Both the position numbers and the translations under genes were made by a program. The notes below the pieces were generated by a model. The model saw nothing but the letters and a program-made list of their open reading frames with translations, had not been told where the DNA came from and did no database searches. From Neorhizobium sp. NCHU2750 (lineage in GTDB: Bacteria; Pseudomonadota; Alphaproteobacteria; Rhizobiales; Rhizobiaceae), in assembly GCF_003597675.1 (NCBI RefSeq), contig NZ_CP030828.1:124001-188000 (forward strand): a DNA stretch of 64,000 nt, in the 5' to 3' direction. Every line of letters starts with the position of its first letter. Within the stretch, counting starts at the first letter, position 1. This document shows, one piece after another, positions 42,318-52,251 of this stretch.

Positions 42318-43088
42318 ATGATGAGTTATCGGTCGGTCGGTATTATCGGAGCAGGCGTAATCGGAAAAAACCTGTTCAAGTATGTTCGCGGTCTGAAGGG
42401 GGTCGATGTCGCGTACATACTTGTAACAGACAAGAGCAAATACGCCGGCAATGCGGAGTTGGCGCCTTTGCTTACCGATGATGCAGAATTGGCACTTGCG
42501 CGGAAGGCAGACCTTGTCGTCGAAGCGGCTACGCCGGCAGTATTGAAAGAGCTCGGTCCCCATCTTCTGGTCGATTCCGACGTCTGCGGCTTCAGTTGTT
42601 CGGCTCTGGCGGACCAGAGCTTTGATGCCGCCATGCGGACGGTTGCGGGCGAGAGAGGCCATCGCTTCTTTGTTCCACATGGCGCCGTCCTTGGGCTCGA
42701 TGGCCTGCGCGATGGTCGAGATCAAATCGAAAAGGTAGTGATCACGACGACCAAGAGCGGTGCAAGCCTTGGGCAGCCGGCCGACGCGCGCGGGACACTT
42801 TTCGATGGCTCGACTCGTCAGGCATGCGAACAGTTTCCACGGAACGTCAATGTTCATGCGGCGGTGGCGTTTGCCGGGATCGGCTTCGATCGCACACGCA
42901 GCATCGTTGTCGCGGATCCAGACACCAAGGCTATGCGCCACCATATCGCAGTTTCCGGCCAGGGGCTGGATTGGGAGATCTCAGTGACCTCGCAGTCTCT
43001 GGGGGGCGTGACCGGCTCCTATACCCCGGCATCGGCCATGGGATCGCTGCGAAGAATTTTCGGCGAGGATATCTTTGCCATCGCATAA
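42318..43088 (+). CDS. Aspartate dehydrogenase-like (NadX/DUF108) protein
   Basis: A 256-residue protein with an N-terminal Rossmann fold (SVGIIGAGVIGKNLFKYVRG) and a C-terminal domain containing NVNVHAAVAFAGIGFDRTRS, close to the NVN.AA...AG.G.D.T motif of L-aspartate dehydrogenases. VVEAATPAVLKE also fits. These enzymes oxidise aspartate to iminoaspartate with NAD(P), for NAD synthesis or catabolism. No nadA or nadC is nearby, and the setting is catabolic, so release of ammonia from an aspartate-like intermediate is the likelier role. Confidence 0.78.
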   Translation: MMSYRSVGIIGAGVIGKNLFKYVRGLKGVDVAYILVTDKSKYAGNAELAPLLTDDAELALARKADLVVEAATPAVLKELGPHLLVDSDVCGFSCSALADQSFDAAMRTVAGERGHRFFVPHGAVLGLDGLRDGRDQIEKVVITTTKSGASLGQPADARGTLFDGSTRQACEQFPRNVNVHAAVAFAGIGFDRTRSIVVADPDTKAMRHHIAVSGQGLDWEISVTSQSLGGVTGSYTPASAMGSLRRIFGEDIFAIA

Positions 43089-43133
43089 ATCCCGCGTGCC
43101 GTTGAGTGCGCTTGCACATTCGAAAGGAATGCC

Positions 43134-43880
43134 ATGAAGATCCTGGTGCCTGTTAAGCGCGTCGTCGACTACAACGTGAAGATCCGTGTGAAGCCGGACG
43201 GCACGGGTGTTGAACTTGCCAACGTGAAGATGTCGATGAACCCGTTCGACGAAATCTCCGTCGAAGAGGCGCTTCGCCTCAAGGAATCCGGCAAGGCAAC
43301 AGAGGTCGTCGTCGTCTCGATCGGCCCGGCCAAGGCGGAAGAAACGCTGCGCACCGCGCTCGCCATGGGCGCCGACCGCGCCATCCTCGTCGAGACCGAC
43401 GATCTGGTCGAGCCGCTCGCCGTCGCCAAGATCCTGAAAGGTGTCGTCGATGCCGAGCAGCCGGGTCTCATCATCGTCGGCAAGCAGGCGATCGATGACG
43501 ATTCGAACCAGACCGGCCAGATGCTGGCAGCCCTTCTCGGCTCCGCCCAGGCGACCTTTGCCTCCAAGATCGAGATTGCCGGCGACAAGGCGACCGTCAC
43601 CCGCGAAGTCGATGGCGGTTCGCAGACGATCGAGATCAAGCTTCCGGCCGTCGTCACCACCGACCTGCGCCTGAACGAGCCGCGTTACGCCTCGCTGCCC
43701 AACATCATGAAGGCGAAGAAGAAGCCGCTCGACAAGAAGGCTCCGGCCGATTTCGGCGTCGACACCGCACCGCGCCTCAAGGTGCTGAAGACCGAAGAAC
43801 CGGGCGGCCGCAAGGCCGGCGTCAAGGTGGCAAGCGTCGAAGAGCTGGTATCCAGCCTCAAGACCGCCGGCATCATCTGA
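43134..43880 (+). CDS. etfB: Electron transfer flavoprotein beta subunit
   Basis: A 248-residue ETF beta subunit: [20 protein letters not shown] at the start, [38 protein letters not shown] and [20 protein letters not shown], which carries the family signature. It shuttles electrons from flavin dehydrogenases to ETF:ubiquinone oxidoreductase. Codons here end in C or G far more often than in the preceding genes, and the change begins abruptly at the start codon region. It is followed by etfA after 25 bases. Confidence 0.96.
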   Translation: MKILVPVKRVVDYNVKIRVKPDGTGVELANVKMSMNPFDEISVEEALRLKESGKATEVVVVSIGPAKAEETLRTALAMGADRAILVETDDLVEPLAVAKILKGVVDAEQPGLIIVGKQAIDDDSNQTGQMLAALLGSAQATFASKIEIAGDKATVTREVDGGSQTIEIKLPAVVTTDLRLNEPRYASLPNIMKAKKKPLDKKAPADFGVDTAPRLKVLKTEEPGGRKAGVKVASVEELVSSLKTAGII

Positions 43881-43905
43881 TCGCGCAGGAACAGGAGCAA
43901 ACATC

Positions 43906-44835
<930 letters not shown>

Positions 44836-44840
44836 GCCGC

Positions 44841-46505
44841 ATGAGCGAAGAGATGGAACTTCCCGAACGGGAATCGATGGAATTCGACGTTGTGATCGTC
44901 GGCGCGGGCCCGGCCGGCCTGTCTGCGGCGATCCGGCTGAAACAGGTCAACCCGGATCTGACGGTGGTCGTGCTGGAAAAGGGCTCGGAAGTCGGCGCCC
45001 ATATCCTGTCGGGCGCGGTGGTCGATCCGGTCGGTATCGATGCGCTTTTGCCCGACTGGCGCGAGGATGACAGCCATCCGTTCAAGACCGAGGTCACCGA
45101 CGACCAGTTTCTCTTCCTGACCGGCTCGAGCGCCATCCGCCTGCCGAATATCGCCATGCCGCCGCTGATGAACAATCACGGCAAGTATATCGTCTCGCTC
45201 GGTAATGTCTGTCGCTGGCTGGCGGGCAAGGCGGAGGAGCTCGGCGTCGAGATCTATCCGGGCTTTGCCGCATCGGAAGTGCTTTATGACGAGGACGGCC
45301 GCGTCATCGGGGTGGCGACCGGCGACATGGGCATCGAGAAGAACGGCGAGCCCGGCCCGAATTATACCCGCGGCATGGCGCTTCTGGGCAAATACACGCT
45401 GATCGGCGAGGGCGTCCGTGGTTCGCTCGCCAAGCAGCTGATCGAAAAATTCGCGCTGTCGAAGGACCGCGACGTCCAGAAATTCGGCATCGGCATCAAG
45501 GAATTGTGGGAAGTAAAACCCGAGAAGCACAAGCAGGGCCTCGTCCAGCATTCCTTCGGCTGGCCGCTCGACATGAAGACCGGTGGCGGTTCCTTCCTCT
45601 ATCACCTGGAAGACAATCTCGTCGCCGTCGGCTTCGTCCTGCATCTCAACTACAAGAACCCCTATCTCTTCCCCTTCGAGGAGTTCCAGCGGTTCAAGAC
45701 CCATCCGGCCATCCGCGGCACGTTCGAGGGCGCCAAGCGCATCTCCTATGGTGCACGCGCGATCACCGAGGGCGGCTACCAGTCGGTTCCCAAACTCTCC
45801 TTCCCCGGCGGTGCGCTGATCGGCTGTTCGGCGGGCTTCGTCAACGTGCCGCGCATCAAGGGTTCGCACAATGCCGTCCTGTCCGGCATTCTGGCGGCCG
45901 AAAAGCTCGCCGCGGCGATCGCCGATGGCCGTTCCAATGACGAGGTCGTCGAGATCGAGAACGCATGGCGCGACGGCCCGATCGGGAAGGACCTGAAGCT
46001 GGTCCGCAACGTCAAGCCGCTCTGGTCGAAGTTCGGCACCATCATCGGCATCTCGCTCGGCGGCCTCGACATGTGGACCAACCAGCTGTTCGGCTTTTCG
46101 CTGTTCGGCACGCTGAAGCACGGCAAGACCGATGCGGCCTCGCTCGAGCCGGCCTCGAAACACAGCAAGATCGACTATCCGAAGCCGGATGGCGTGTTGA
46201 CCTTCGACCGCCTGTCGTCCGTCTTCCTCTCCAACACCAATCATGAGGAAGGCCAGCCGGTCCACCTGAAGGTGAAGGATATGGCGCTGCAGAAGCGTTC
46301 GGAACACGATATCTTCGCCGGCCCGTCGACCCGCTACTGTCCGGCCGGCGTCTATGAATGGCGCGAGCAGGATGGTGAGGAGACCTACGTCATCAACGCG
46401 CAGAACTGCGTCCACTGCAAGACCTGCGACATCAAGGACCCCAACCAGAACATCAATTGGGTTCCCCCGCAGGGCGGCGAGGGGCCTGTCTATCCCAATA
46501 TGTGA
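44841..46505 (+). CDS. Electron transfer flavoprotein-ubiquinone oxidoreductase
   Basis: A 554-residue membrane-associated iron-sulphur flavoprotein that passes electrons from reduced ETF to ubiquinone. The FAD fold is [20 protein letters not shown], with [13 protein letters not shown] next. The 4Fe-4S ligands Cys500 (YCPAGVYE), Cys523, Cys526 and Cys529 (CVHCKTC) are all there. Length is normal and the protein complete. Together with etfB and etfA it forms a self-sufficient electron outlet for flavin dehydrogenases, of which this island encodes several. The gene ends directly against the IS6 scar region. Confidence 0.96.
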   Translation: MSEEMELPERESMEFDVVIVGAGPAGLSAAIRLKQVNPDLTVVVLEKGSEVGAHILSGAVVDPVGIDALLPDWREDDSHPFKTEVTDDQFLFLTGSSAIRLPNIAMPPLMNNHGKYIVSLGNVCRWLAGKAEELGVEIYPGFAASEVLYDEDGRVIGVATGDMGIEKNGEPGPNYTRGMALLGKYTLIGEGVRGSLAKQLIEKFALSKDRDVQKFGIGIKELWEVKPEKHKQGLVQHSFGWPLDMKTGGGSFLYHLEDNLVAVGFVLHLNYKNPYLFPFEEFQRFKTHPAIRGTFEGAKRISYGARAITEGGYQSVPKLSFPGGALIGCSAGFVNVPRIKGSHNAVLSGILAAEKLAAAIADGRSNDEVVEIENAWRDGPIGKDLKLVRNVKPLWSKFGTIIGISLGGLDMWTNQLFGFSLFGTLKHGKTDAASLEPASKHSKIDYPKPDGVLTFDRLSSVFLSNTNHEEGQPVHLKVKDMALQKRSEHDIFAGPSTRYCPAGVYEWREQDGEETYVINAQNCVHCKTCDIKDPNQNINWVPPQGGEGPVYPNM

Positions 46506-47186
46506 AAACGGTTATTACGATAATGACGAAACATTGCTATATTCACGAACAGTAGTTGGAAAGAATATTTGCGTAGTAAAATTGGTTGAGGATGTGCTGC
46601 CGGTATCGCCAATTTGTTTGAGTATTTCATCTCACGCGTTGCTGTGCAATGAAATCACCGAGCGTTTTTCCTCGTTTGAAGGGTTTTCGTTTTCCACGTG
46701 AGATCGTCGCTTACACGGTTTGGGCCTACCACCGCTTTGCCTTGAGCACGGCCGATGTGGAGGATCTGCTCGCGGAACGCGATGTGATCGTCAGCCGGGA
46801 AACGGTTCGACTGTGGATCGATCGCTTTGGCCGTCATTTTGCCACCTGCATCCGCCGGGACCGGCCAGAGCCGAGTGACAAATGGTATATGGACGAGGCC
46901 TTGGTTGTCATCGGCAGCCAGAAATTCTGGCTCTGGCGAGCGATCGATGCTGACGGTGATGTTCTGGTTCAGCGGCGTCGCAATGCCGACCAGAGGCATT
47001 GCACGTCTTCGCTGATCCAGACCGTCAAATCGCCGCGCCGCCGCGGGCTTTCGTTATAGGCCGTCCAGTTCGTCACCCGATGCTTCTGCTGGGCAATCTT
47101 GTGTCGGCGGCCAGCCTTGATCTTGTGCGGCATATGGCAAATCCTCGAAGGTCGCGGCCCGCTCGATATCAGCCCACAACCGATCT
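46506..47186. mobile_element. IS6/IS5 scar region
   Basis: After an AT-rich 140-base stretch without recognisable content (46506-46648), a forward-strand IS6-family transposase fragment runs to about 46985 and is fused at a shared CGCAATGCCGAC to a reverse-strand IS5-family fragment reaching 47205. Neither element is complete, so the region marks past deletions between insertion sequences. Confidence 0.8.
46649..46988 (+). pseudogene. IS6-family transposase, N-terminal fragment
   Basis: The frame reads FPRLKGFRFPREIVAYTVWA, YHRFALSTADVEDLLAERDV and SRETVRLWIDRFGRHFA, then the first catalytic Asp region KWYMDEALVVIGSQKFWLWR and AIDADGDVLVQRRRNA. This is the N-terminal half of IS26/IS6100-type transposases. 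Similarity stops at the junction near 46985; the remaining two catalytic residues are lost, so it is inactive. Confidence 0.87.
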
Positions 47187-47205
47187 ATGCAACAAGGCCG
47201 CTATG
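46980..47205 (-). pseudogene. IS5-family transposase 5' fragment with terminal repeat
   Basis: On the reverse strand a frame begins at an ATG near 47133 with MPHKIKAGRRHKIAQQKHRV, then TNWTAYNESPRRRGDLTVWI and SEDVQCLWSA, closely related to the relic at 5838 but not identical. Upstream of it, GGCCTTGTTGCATAGATCG at about 47181-47199 looks like the terminal inverted repeat of this IS group. The fragment ends inside the N-terminal third at the IS6 junction. Confidence 0.8.
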
Positions 47206-47921
47206 ACCAGCGGACGATCTCAAAGGATCTGTTGGTGTCGATCCCCGATGGCGCATTTACCGTCATCGTCGGACCGAATGCCTGCGGCAAGTCGACCTTG
47301 CTCAGGGCCCTGTCACGCCTGATCCGCCCGGCCGATGGCCAAGTGATTCTCGACGGCCATCATATCCATCGCATGGAGGCAAAAGACGTCGCCCGTCGCC
47401 TTGGCCTTCTTCCGCAGAGTGCCATTGCACCGGATAGAATCACGGTCGCCGATCTCGTCGCGCGCGGACGTTATTCGCATCAATCCTTTCTGCGACAATG
47501 GTCGAGCGCCGACGAGGCGGCGGTCGCCAAGGCGATGGCGGCAACCGGTGTCACGGACCTGTCTAGCCGGCTCGTCGACGAACACTCCGGTGGACAGCGG
47601 CAACGGGTCTGGTTGACGATAGTGCTGGCGCAGGAAACGCCGATCCTGCTTCTCGACGAACCGACGACGTTCCTCGACATTGCCCACCAGATCGAGCTTC
47701 TCGACTTTCTCGCCGATCTGAATGATGAAGGCCGAACCATCGTCGCCGTCCTGCATGATCTCAACCACGCCTGCCGCTATGCCTCACATCTCATCGCGTT
47801 GAAGGATGGGACGATCGCTGCTAGCGGCGAGCCCGCCGAAATCATCACCGCGGATCTGGTCGAAACCGTCTTCAACCGCCCCGCGCTCGTCATATCCGAT
47901 CCAACATGGGCACGCCGATGA
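47187..47921 (+). pseudogene. FecE-type siderophore ABC ATPase, N-terminus replaced by IS end
   Basis: The 244-codon frame encodes most of a ferric-siderophore ATPase: Walker A GPNACGKSTLLRALSRLIRP, signature SGGQRQRVWLTIVLAQETPI, Walker B LLLDEPTTFLDIAHQIELLD and H-loop LHDLNHACRYASHLI. The first strand normally begins about ten residues earlier; here the open frame starts with MQQG, whose ATG is part of the IS5 terminal repeat, then RYDQRTISKDLLVSIPDGAF. The natural start and promoter are gone, and no siderophore permease or receptor gene is nearby. It could still be translated, but is probably a stranded gene remnant. Confidence 0.75.
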
Positions 47922-48036
47922 TCGTGCCGAAGGGACGTTGGTCAGCTGGGGTCCAAAAACAGTGCTGTCCACCGATGGTGCCGGCAGCTCAATGGCTTAG
48001 GATCTTTCCTAAGACAGGCTGAGGGTTCGAATCTTG

Positions 48037-49047
48037 TCAATACCCTACAAACGGTTTGCAACTATCGCCGATGACGAAATCGGGTTCGAAAACGGCGTGA
48101 CGCGGCGGGGCTTCGGCATGCCCGTTCAGGCGGTCGACAAGCATGCGCACTGCTTCGGTCGTCATCTTGGCAACCGGATGGACTGTGCGCGTGAGACGCG
48201 GACGCACACCCGGTAGTCCCGCCACGACGTCGGTCGAGACGATAGATATATCACGGGGACATTCCAGCCCGAGATCAGAGATGGCACGCAGCACCCCGAG
48301 AGCCATGATGCCATTGGCGACGTAGATCGCCGTCGGCCTCCGAGGCAATTGAAGAAGCTCTCTTGCCGCCGAATATGCCGTGTCTTCCCTGAACGCGCCA
48401 GAGCGGACGAGACTCGTATCGACGTCAACTCCGCGCGCACTCATGGCGTCTAGCATGCCCTGATATCGTCCGCGGCCGGGATCTACATCGGTCGTGCCGG
48501 TTACGGATCCAATACGGGTGTGCTGCATGTCGAGCAAATAGTCCGTTACCTGTCGTCCGGCCGAGACGTTGTTGAGCGTCACTGTATCATGGACATTGCT
48601 TTCGGAAGGGCCGGCGAGAAGCACGAGCGGAATCTTACCCTCAAGGGCCTGCCAGCGGCTGGGATCGGATCGCCCGACGGGAGAAATGATCATTCCATCA
48701 CAAGAGAGTTCCCGTGCGATCATGACGTTGCGTTTTTCGCGCTCGGGATTTTCCCCACTGTTCAAGACAACAAGTGAATACCCCCAGTCTGCCGCCAGAG
48801 CTTCGGCATTCAAGACGATCTCCGCAAAGAATGGGTTTTTCAGGTTCGACACCGACAGAGCGATGAGTTGGCTGCGTCCACTCTTGAGATTGCGCGCCGT
48901 TCGCGACGGCGCATAGCGCAGGCTCCGGACTGCCGCTTCGACCCTCTCCCGCAATTCGGGGCTCACATATGCCGAATTATTGACGACGGCCGAAACCGTC
49001 GAAACGGCAACTCCGGCAGCTTTGGCGACATCTCGAATCGTAACCAT
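48037..49047 (-). CDS. LacI-family transcriptional regulator
   Basis: A 336-residue repressor. The N-terminal helix-turn-helix with hinge is VTIRDVAKAAGVAVSTVSAV and VNNSAYVSPELRERVEAAV, followed by RYAPSRTARNLKSGRSQLIA and a periplasmic-binding-protein-like ligand domain. ATG 49047 lies behind AGGAAT; a longer frame to 49131 is unlikely because it crosses the operator. It diverges from the MFS transporter gene with palindromic operators between, and likely represses it and itself until a sugar-like or lactone ligand binds. Confidence 0.9.
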   Translation of the reverse strand: MVTIRDVAKAAGVAVSTVSAVVNNSAYVSPELRERVEAAVRSLRYAPSRTARNLKSGRSQLIALSVSNLKNPFFAEIVLNAEALAADWGYSLVVLNSGENPEREKRNVMIARELSCDGMIISPVGRSDPSRWQALEGKIPLVLLAGPSESNVHDTVTLNNVSAGRQVTDYLLDMQHTRIGSVTGTTDVDPGRGRYQGMLDAMSARGVDVDTSLVRSGAFREDTAYSAARELLQLPRRPTAIYVANGIMALGVLRAISDLGLECPRDISIVSTDVVAGLPGVRPRLTRTVHPVAKMTTEAVRMLVDRLNGHAEAPPRHAVFEPDFVIGDSCKPFVGY

Positions 49048-49058
49048 CAAATTCCTAG

Positions 49059-49070
49059 CGAAACGTTTCG
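49059..49070. promoter_or_regulatory. LacI-type operator palindrome
   Basis: CGAAACGTTTCG is a perfect 12-base palindrome with the central CG typical of LacI-family sites, 11 bases upstream of the lacI-like start. A second, weaker site with AAAC-G-GTTT lies at 49147-49155, about 86 bases away, on the transporter side, and TACAAT at 49134-49139 may be the transporter -10 box. Confidence 0.65.
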
Positions 49071-49250
49071 TCGCAAAAATCGACAAAATAATGCAAAAAG
49101 TCCAGCAAAAACATTGACTCATTTGATCCAATCTACAATTCTGCCGAAACGGTTTTCCATGGGAACATGGAGTGGGAGGATCGAGATGAGGGGCATTGTG
49201 ATGCCAATATCCTTGTCGGGTCGAGGAAGCCGAAACTTCGGGAGGATGAA

Positions 49251-50663
49251 ATGTCTGTTGATGAAACTATTGCCGCCGCCGGCGAGAAGACCACCGTCTC
49301 GGGTGGCTTTTTCACGCGTATCGGCGGCCCGTGGTCTTGGGCCGCTATGGGATGCCTGTGGTCGATCTATGCAATGAACACCAACATGCGGCAGTGGTTC
49401 TCCATCCTCCAGCCATCGCTGGTGGATGAGTTCCATCTCACGCCGTCACAGATGGGTATCTATTCCGGCATCCTGATGATTGCGCTTAGCGTCTCAGGCG
49501 TCGGTCTTGCGCCGTGGCTCGACCGCGGTGGCCACGGCTGGGCACGCAAGTACCGTCATCTGCCGATCGCTCTCTGCTATCTAATCTTCTCCGTGCTGAC
49601 GGGATTTGGTCCGCTCAGTGCGACCTTCGGTGCAATCTTCGCCTTCCAATTGATCAAAAATCTTGCGAGCGGCGCCGGCGAAACCGCGGAAGTCACCGCC
49701 GTCGCGGAGTGGTGGCCGCTGGAGAGTCGCGGCTTCGCCCAGGGACTGCATCACACGGCGTTCCCATGGGGATCGCTCTTGGGCGGCCTCGCAATCGCCG
49801 CTGTCTTCTCGATTTTCGGCAGCCAATCCTGGCGCTATGTCTTCCTGATACTGCCATGGCTCGTGGTGCCGTTGCTGATTATCTATTGGCGCTTCGCGAC
49901 GCCGGCAAACTATGCCCGCTTCGTCGACGACACGAAGGCGCGGGGCCTCACCCCACCGTTGATCGAAACGGAAAGCGGCGTGACGCTGCATGCTGCGCCT
50001 GGCGCATTCGGCCGCGCTTTGCGCAACCCCAACATCATGGTGTCCTCGCTCGCCTCGGGCCTGGCGAATTTCAGCTACTATGGCTTGAGCTTCTGGCTGC
50101 CATTGTATCTGGCGTTTGTCGCCCACTACTCGATGGCTTCGGTCGCCGCCTATTCCGTCATCTTCACGATAACGGGTGGCATCGGCCAAATTGTCTGGGG
50201 GCTCATTTCGGACAGGTTCGGCCGCAAGTATAGCCTGATAGCCATGTTTCTCTGGCTTGCCGTCGCCTATCTACTGTTCCTCTATGCGGGAGCTGGTGTA
50301 GGCGCTCTTGTTGCGATCCAGCTCTTTGCCGGCATGTCCACCAACGGCGTCTATCCAGCTCTTTACGCGCTGGCCTCTGACTCCAGTGAAAAGGGAGCCG
50401 TAGCGATTGCCAACGGGCTCAATATGGGTGGTCCGGTGCTGGGTGGCCTCGGTACGATCTTCGTCGGCTACATTATCGAATTCGGTGGTGGCTATTCGTC
50501 CCCCTCTGGCTTCATGCTGGCGCTGTATTTCCTGGCAGGCGTCATGACGCTTGCTGCGGTTCTGATCGCCCTGTTCACCCGGGAGACTGCCGGAAAGTAC
50601 CAGCATCTCGATAGGGCGCTGGTCAGCCGGGAAGCATGCCTTCGCAGCGGCATGCACGGCTGA
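49251..50663 (+). CDS. MFS transporter
   Basis: A 470-residue major facilitator with about 12 hydrophobic segments. WSWAAMGCLWSIYAMNTNMR opens the first helix; the cytoplasmic loop signature appears as ISDRFGRKYSLIAM between helices 8 and 9, and GLHHTAFPWGSLLGGLAI resembles the organic-acid/sugar-acid (anion:cation symporter-like) group. The ATG at 49251 is preceded by GGGAGG. It precedes the metallo-hydrolase gene and probably imports its substrate. Confidence 0.86.
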   Translation: MSVDETIAAAGEKTTVSGGFFTRIGGPWSWAAMGCLWSIYAMNTNMRQWFSILQPSLVDEFHLTPSQMGIYSGILMIALSVSGVGLAPWLDRGGHGWARKYRHLPIALCYLIFSVLTGFGPLSATFGAIFAFQLIKNLASGAGETAEVTAVAEWWPLESRGFAQGLHHTAFPWGSLLGGLAIAAVFSIFGSQSWRYVFLILPWLVVPLLIIYWRFATPANYARFVDDTKARGLTPPLIETESGVTLHAAPGAFGRALRNPNIMVSSLASGLANFSYYGLSFWLPLYLAFVAHYSMASVAAYSVIFTITGGIGQIVWGLISDRFGRKYSLIAMFLWLAVAYLLFLYAGAGVGALVAIQLFAGMSTNGVYPALYALASDSSEKGAVAIANGLNMGGPVLGGLGTIFVGYIIEFGGGYSSPSGFMLALYFLAGVMTLAAVLIALFTRETAGKYQHLDRALVSREACLRSGMHG

Positions 50664-50696
50664 ATGTCCAGCGAAATATGAAGAGGAGTAACAACA

Positions 50697-51473
50697 ATGA
50701 CCTTCATTAAGCGGCTTTGGGCACTGGAAGGCGGGTACATCCGACCCGACCGTGGTGCACTGGTGTTGGGAGAGCAGGGACCGGTCACCATACCGTCTCC
50801 AACCTTCCTGATGGAGCATGAACGCGGCCTGGTCTTGATGGATACCGGCATGGTCCCGGCTGCGGCAGATGATGTCCATGCAGTCTATGGCGACATGGCG
50901 GAACTTGACGGCATCTCGCTGAAGCCAGAACATCGCGTCGATCGACAGCTTGAAATGATCGGCTTCAAGACGTCGGATGTCGACTATGTCATCATGTCCC
51001 ATCTGCATTGGGATCATACCGGCGGGATGTATCTGTTTCCGCATGCCAAGTTCTTCGTCATGAGCGGTGAACTCCAATATGCATTCTGGCCCCGTGCAGG
51101 CGGCCCGCTCTATCGGCGCGAGGACATTGAGCCAACCCGCGGGTTCGACTGGACCGAGATTGAAATCCCGGATTTCGACTTTTTCGGCGATGGAAGCCTC
51201 AGGGTCGTGCATCTGCCTGGACACAGCCCAGGCAATGCCAGTCTCGTGGTGCGTCTCGCCAACCGGACTTTCATCCTGGCCGGTGACACGGCCCATCTGC
51301 GGTCCGGCCTTGAAAAAGATCTGCCGATGCCGTCCGACTGGAACACGTTTGAGGCAGTGCGGTCTATCCGCAAGCTGAAGCAGATGGCCCATAGCCTCGA
51401 TGCAAGGATATGGATGCTGCATGACGACGAGGATTGGGCGGAATTCAAGCATGCTCCGGATTTCTACGCGTAA
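50697..51473 (+). CDS. Metallo-beta-lactamase-fold hydrolase, AHL-lactonase-like
   Basis: A 258-residue cytoplasmic hydrolase with a complete di-zinc site: HLHWDH at 102-107 (His102, His104, Asp106, His107), His176 in HLPGHSPGN, Asp197 in LAGDTAH and His242 in LHDDEDW. The layout and length match the AiiA/AttM lactonase branch. AttM-type enzymes in agrobacteria open gamma-lactones and acyl-homoserine lactones. With a LacI regulator and an MFS importer beside it, a dietary lactone may be the real substrate. A GAGGAG ribosome site lies nine bases before the ATG. Confidence 0.82.
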   Translation: MTFIKRLWALEGGYIRPDRGALVLGEQGPVTIPSPTFLMEHERGLVLMDTGMVPAAADDVHAVYGDMAELDGISLKPEHRVDRQLEMIGFKTSDVDYVIMSHLHWDHTGGMYLFPHAKFFVMSGELQYAFWPRAGGPLYRREDIEPTRGFDWTEIEIPDFDFFGDGSLRVVHLPGHSPGNASLVVRLANRTFILAGDTAHLRSGLEKDLPMPSDWNTFEAVRSIRKLKQMAHSLDARIWMLHDDEDWAEFKHAPDFYA

Positions 51474-51580
51474 GAGGTCATGAATAACACCTCGCTGCGC
51501 ACATAGTCGTATCGGGGTAACACATGCGGGCAGTTCGGATGTCAGGCAGGGCATCGGATTGCTCGCAAGAATTGCTTGAG

Positions 51581-51958
51581 ATGGATATGGATATTGCAAA
51601 GATGACGGCTTCGGATTTCTTGTCGAAATGGGTGGAGACCTTCAACGCAGACAAATCGAAGCTCATAGAGTTATACGCGCCCAATGCATCTTTGCATGGG
51701 ACATCCAGCGCGGAACTCTACATAGGGCGTGACAGAATCCGCACCTATTTCCACGGCACGGCGACAGTGTCGATAAGCCACCTTCACTGTTCGGATGTGG
51801 CTGCGAATGTTGCCCTGCTCGTTGGCCATTGCGTGTTCTGTAGCGTGCTGGATGATGTGCGGGTCGAAACGCCTGCCCGGTTCACCTTTCTGATGGAGAA
51901 ACGCCGGGAGGACGGATGGGTTATCCTGCATCATCATTCTTCCGCCAACCCGAAGTAA
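51581..51958 (+). CDS. SnoaL/NTF2-like small protein
   Basis: A 125-residue protein with the cone-shaped NTF2 fold pattern: FLSKWVETFNADKSKLIELY, ELYIGRDRIRTYFHGTATVS and the closing strand DGWVILHHHSSANP. SnoaL-like proteins act as isomerases or hydrolases on small molecules, or merely bind them. The start is uncertain: Met at 51581 begins the domain, while 51524 is an upstream option with GGGGTAA before it. It follows the lactonase-like gene by about 100 bases and may belong to the same catabolic unit. Function unknown. Confidence 0.65.
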   Translation: MDMDIAKMTASDFLSKWVETFNADKSKLIELYAPNASLHGTSSAELYIGRDRIRTYFHGTATVSISHLHCSDVAANVALLVGHCVFCSVLDDVRVETPARFTFLMEKRREDGWVILHHHSSANPK

Positions 51959-52198
51959 ATCGCGTCGACCTGTGAACCGCCCCAGATTTCTGGACCAGCT
52001 GAGGCTAGAGTTTCCGGCTTCATTCAGGGAGGCGGGCTGGTTGAACCACCTTATTGATTGCCGTTTCCCCAGGACGGTTGCGTTGAGGCGGGGGCTTTCA
52101 CCGCACGGAAGAGACGTTTCTTTTCAGTCATCATCAAGTGTCGTGTAGTGAAGGCCCCCGAGCCAGCCTCACAGCTCACGGCTCTCTGTCGAGTGAAA

Positions 52199-52210
52199 AT
52201 TGTTGACAAT
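52199..52210. promoter_or_regulatory. Putative GntR operator, proximal copy
   Basis: ATTGT-TG-ACAAT is a perfect dyad 41 bases before the GntR start, overlapping a possible TTGACA -35 box at 52204-52209. Ten of its bases (TGTTGACAAT) recur exactly at 62979-62988 in front of the dehalogenase-like gene, at the other end of the locus. Confidence 0.6.
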
Positions 52211-52251
52211 CTGCATTCTGCATGAAATCGTCGGCGCTCAGGAGATGCAAT

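Noticed and set aside
47976..48045. tRNA-like stretch with GGTTCGAATC and a hairpin CTTAGG/CCTAAG
   Set aside because: The T-loop sequence fits, but the T-stem does not pair, the anticodon-like loop has six bases with a six-pair stem, and no acceptor stem forms. It overlaps the end of the LacI gene. Chance or a very decayed tRNA fragment.
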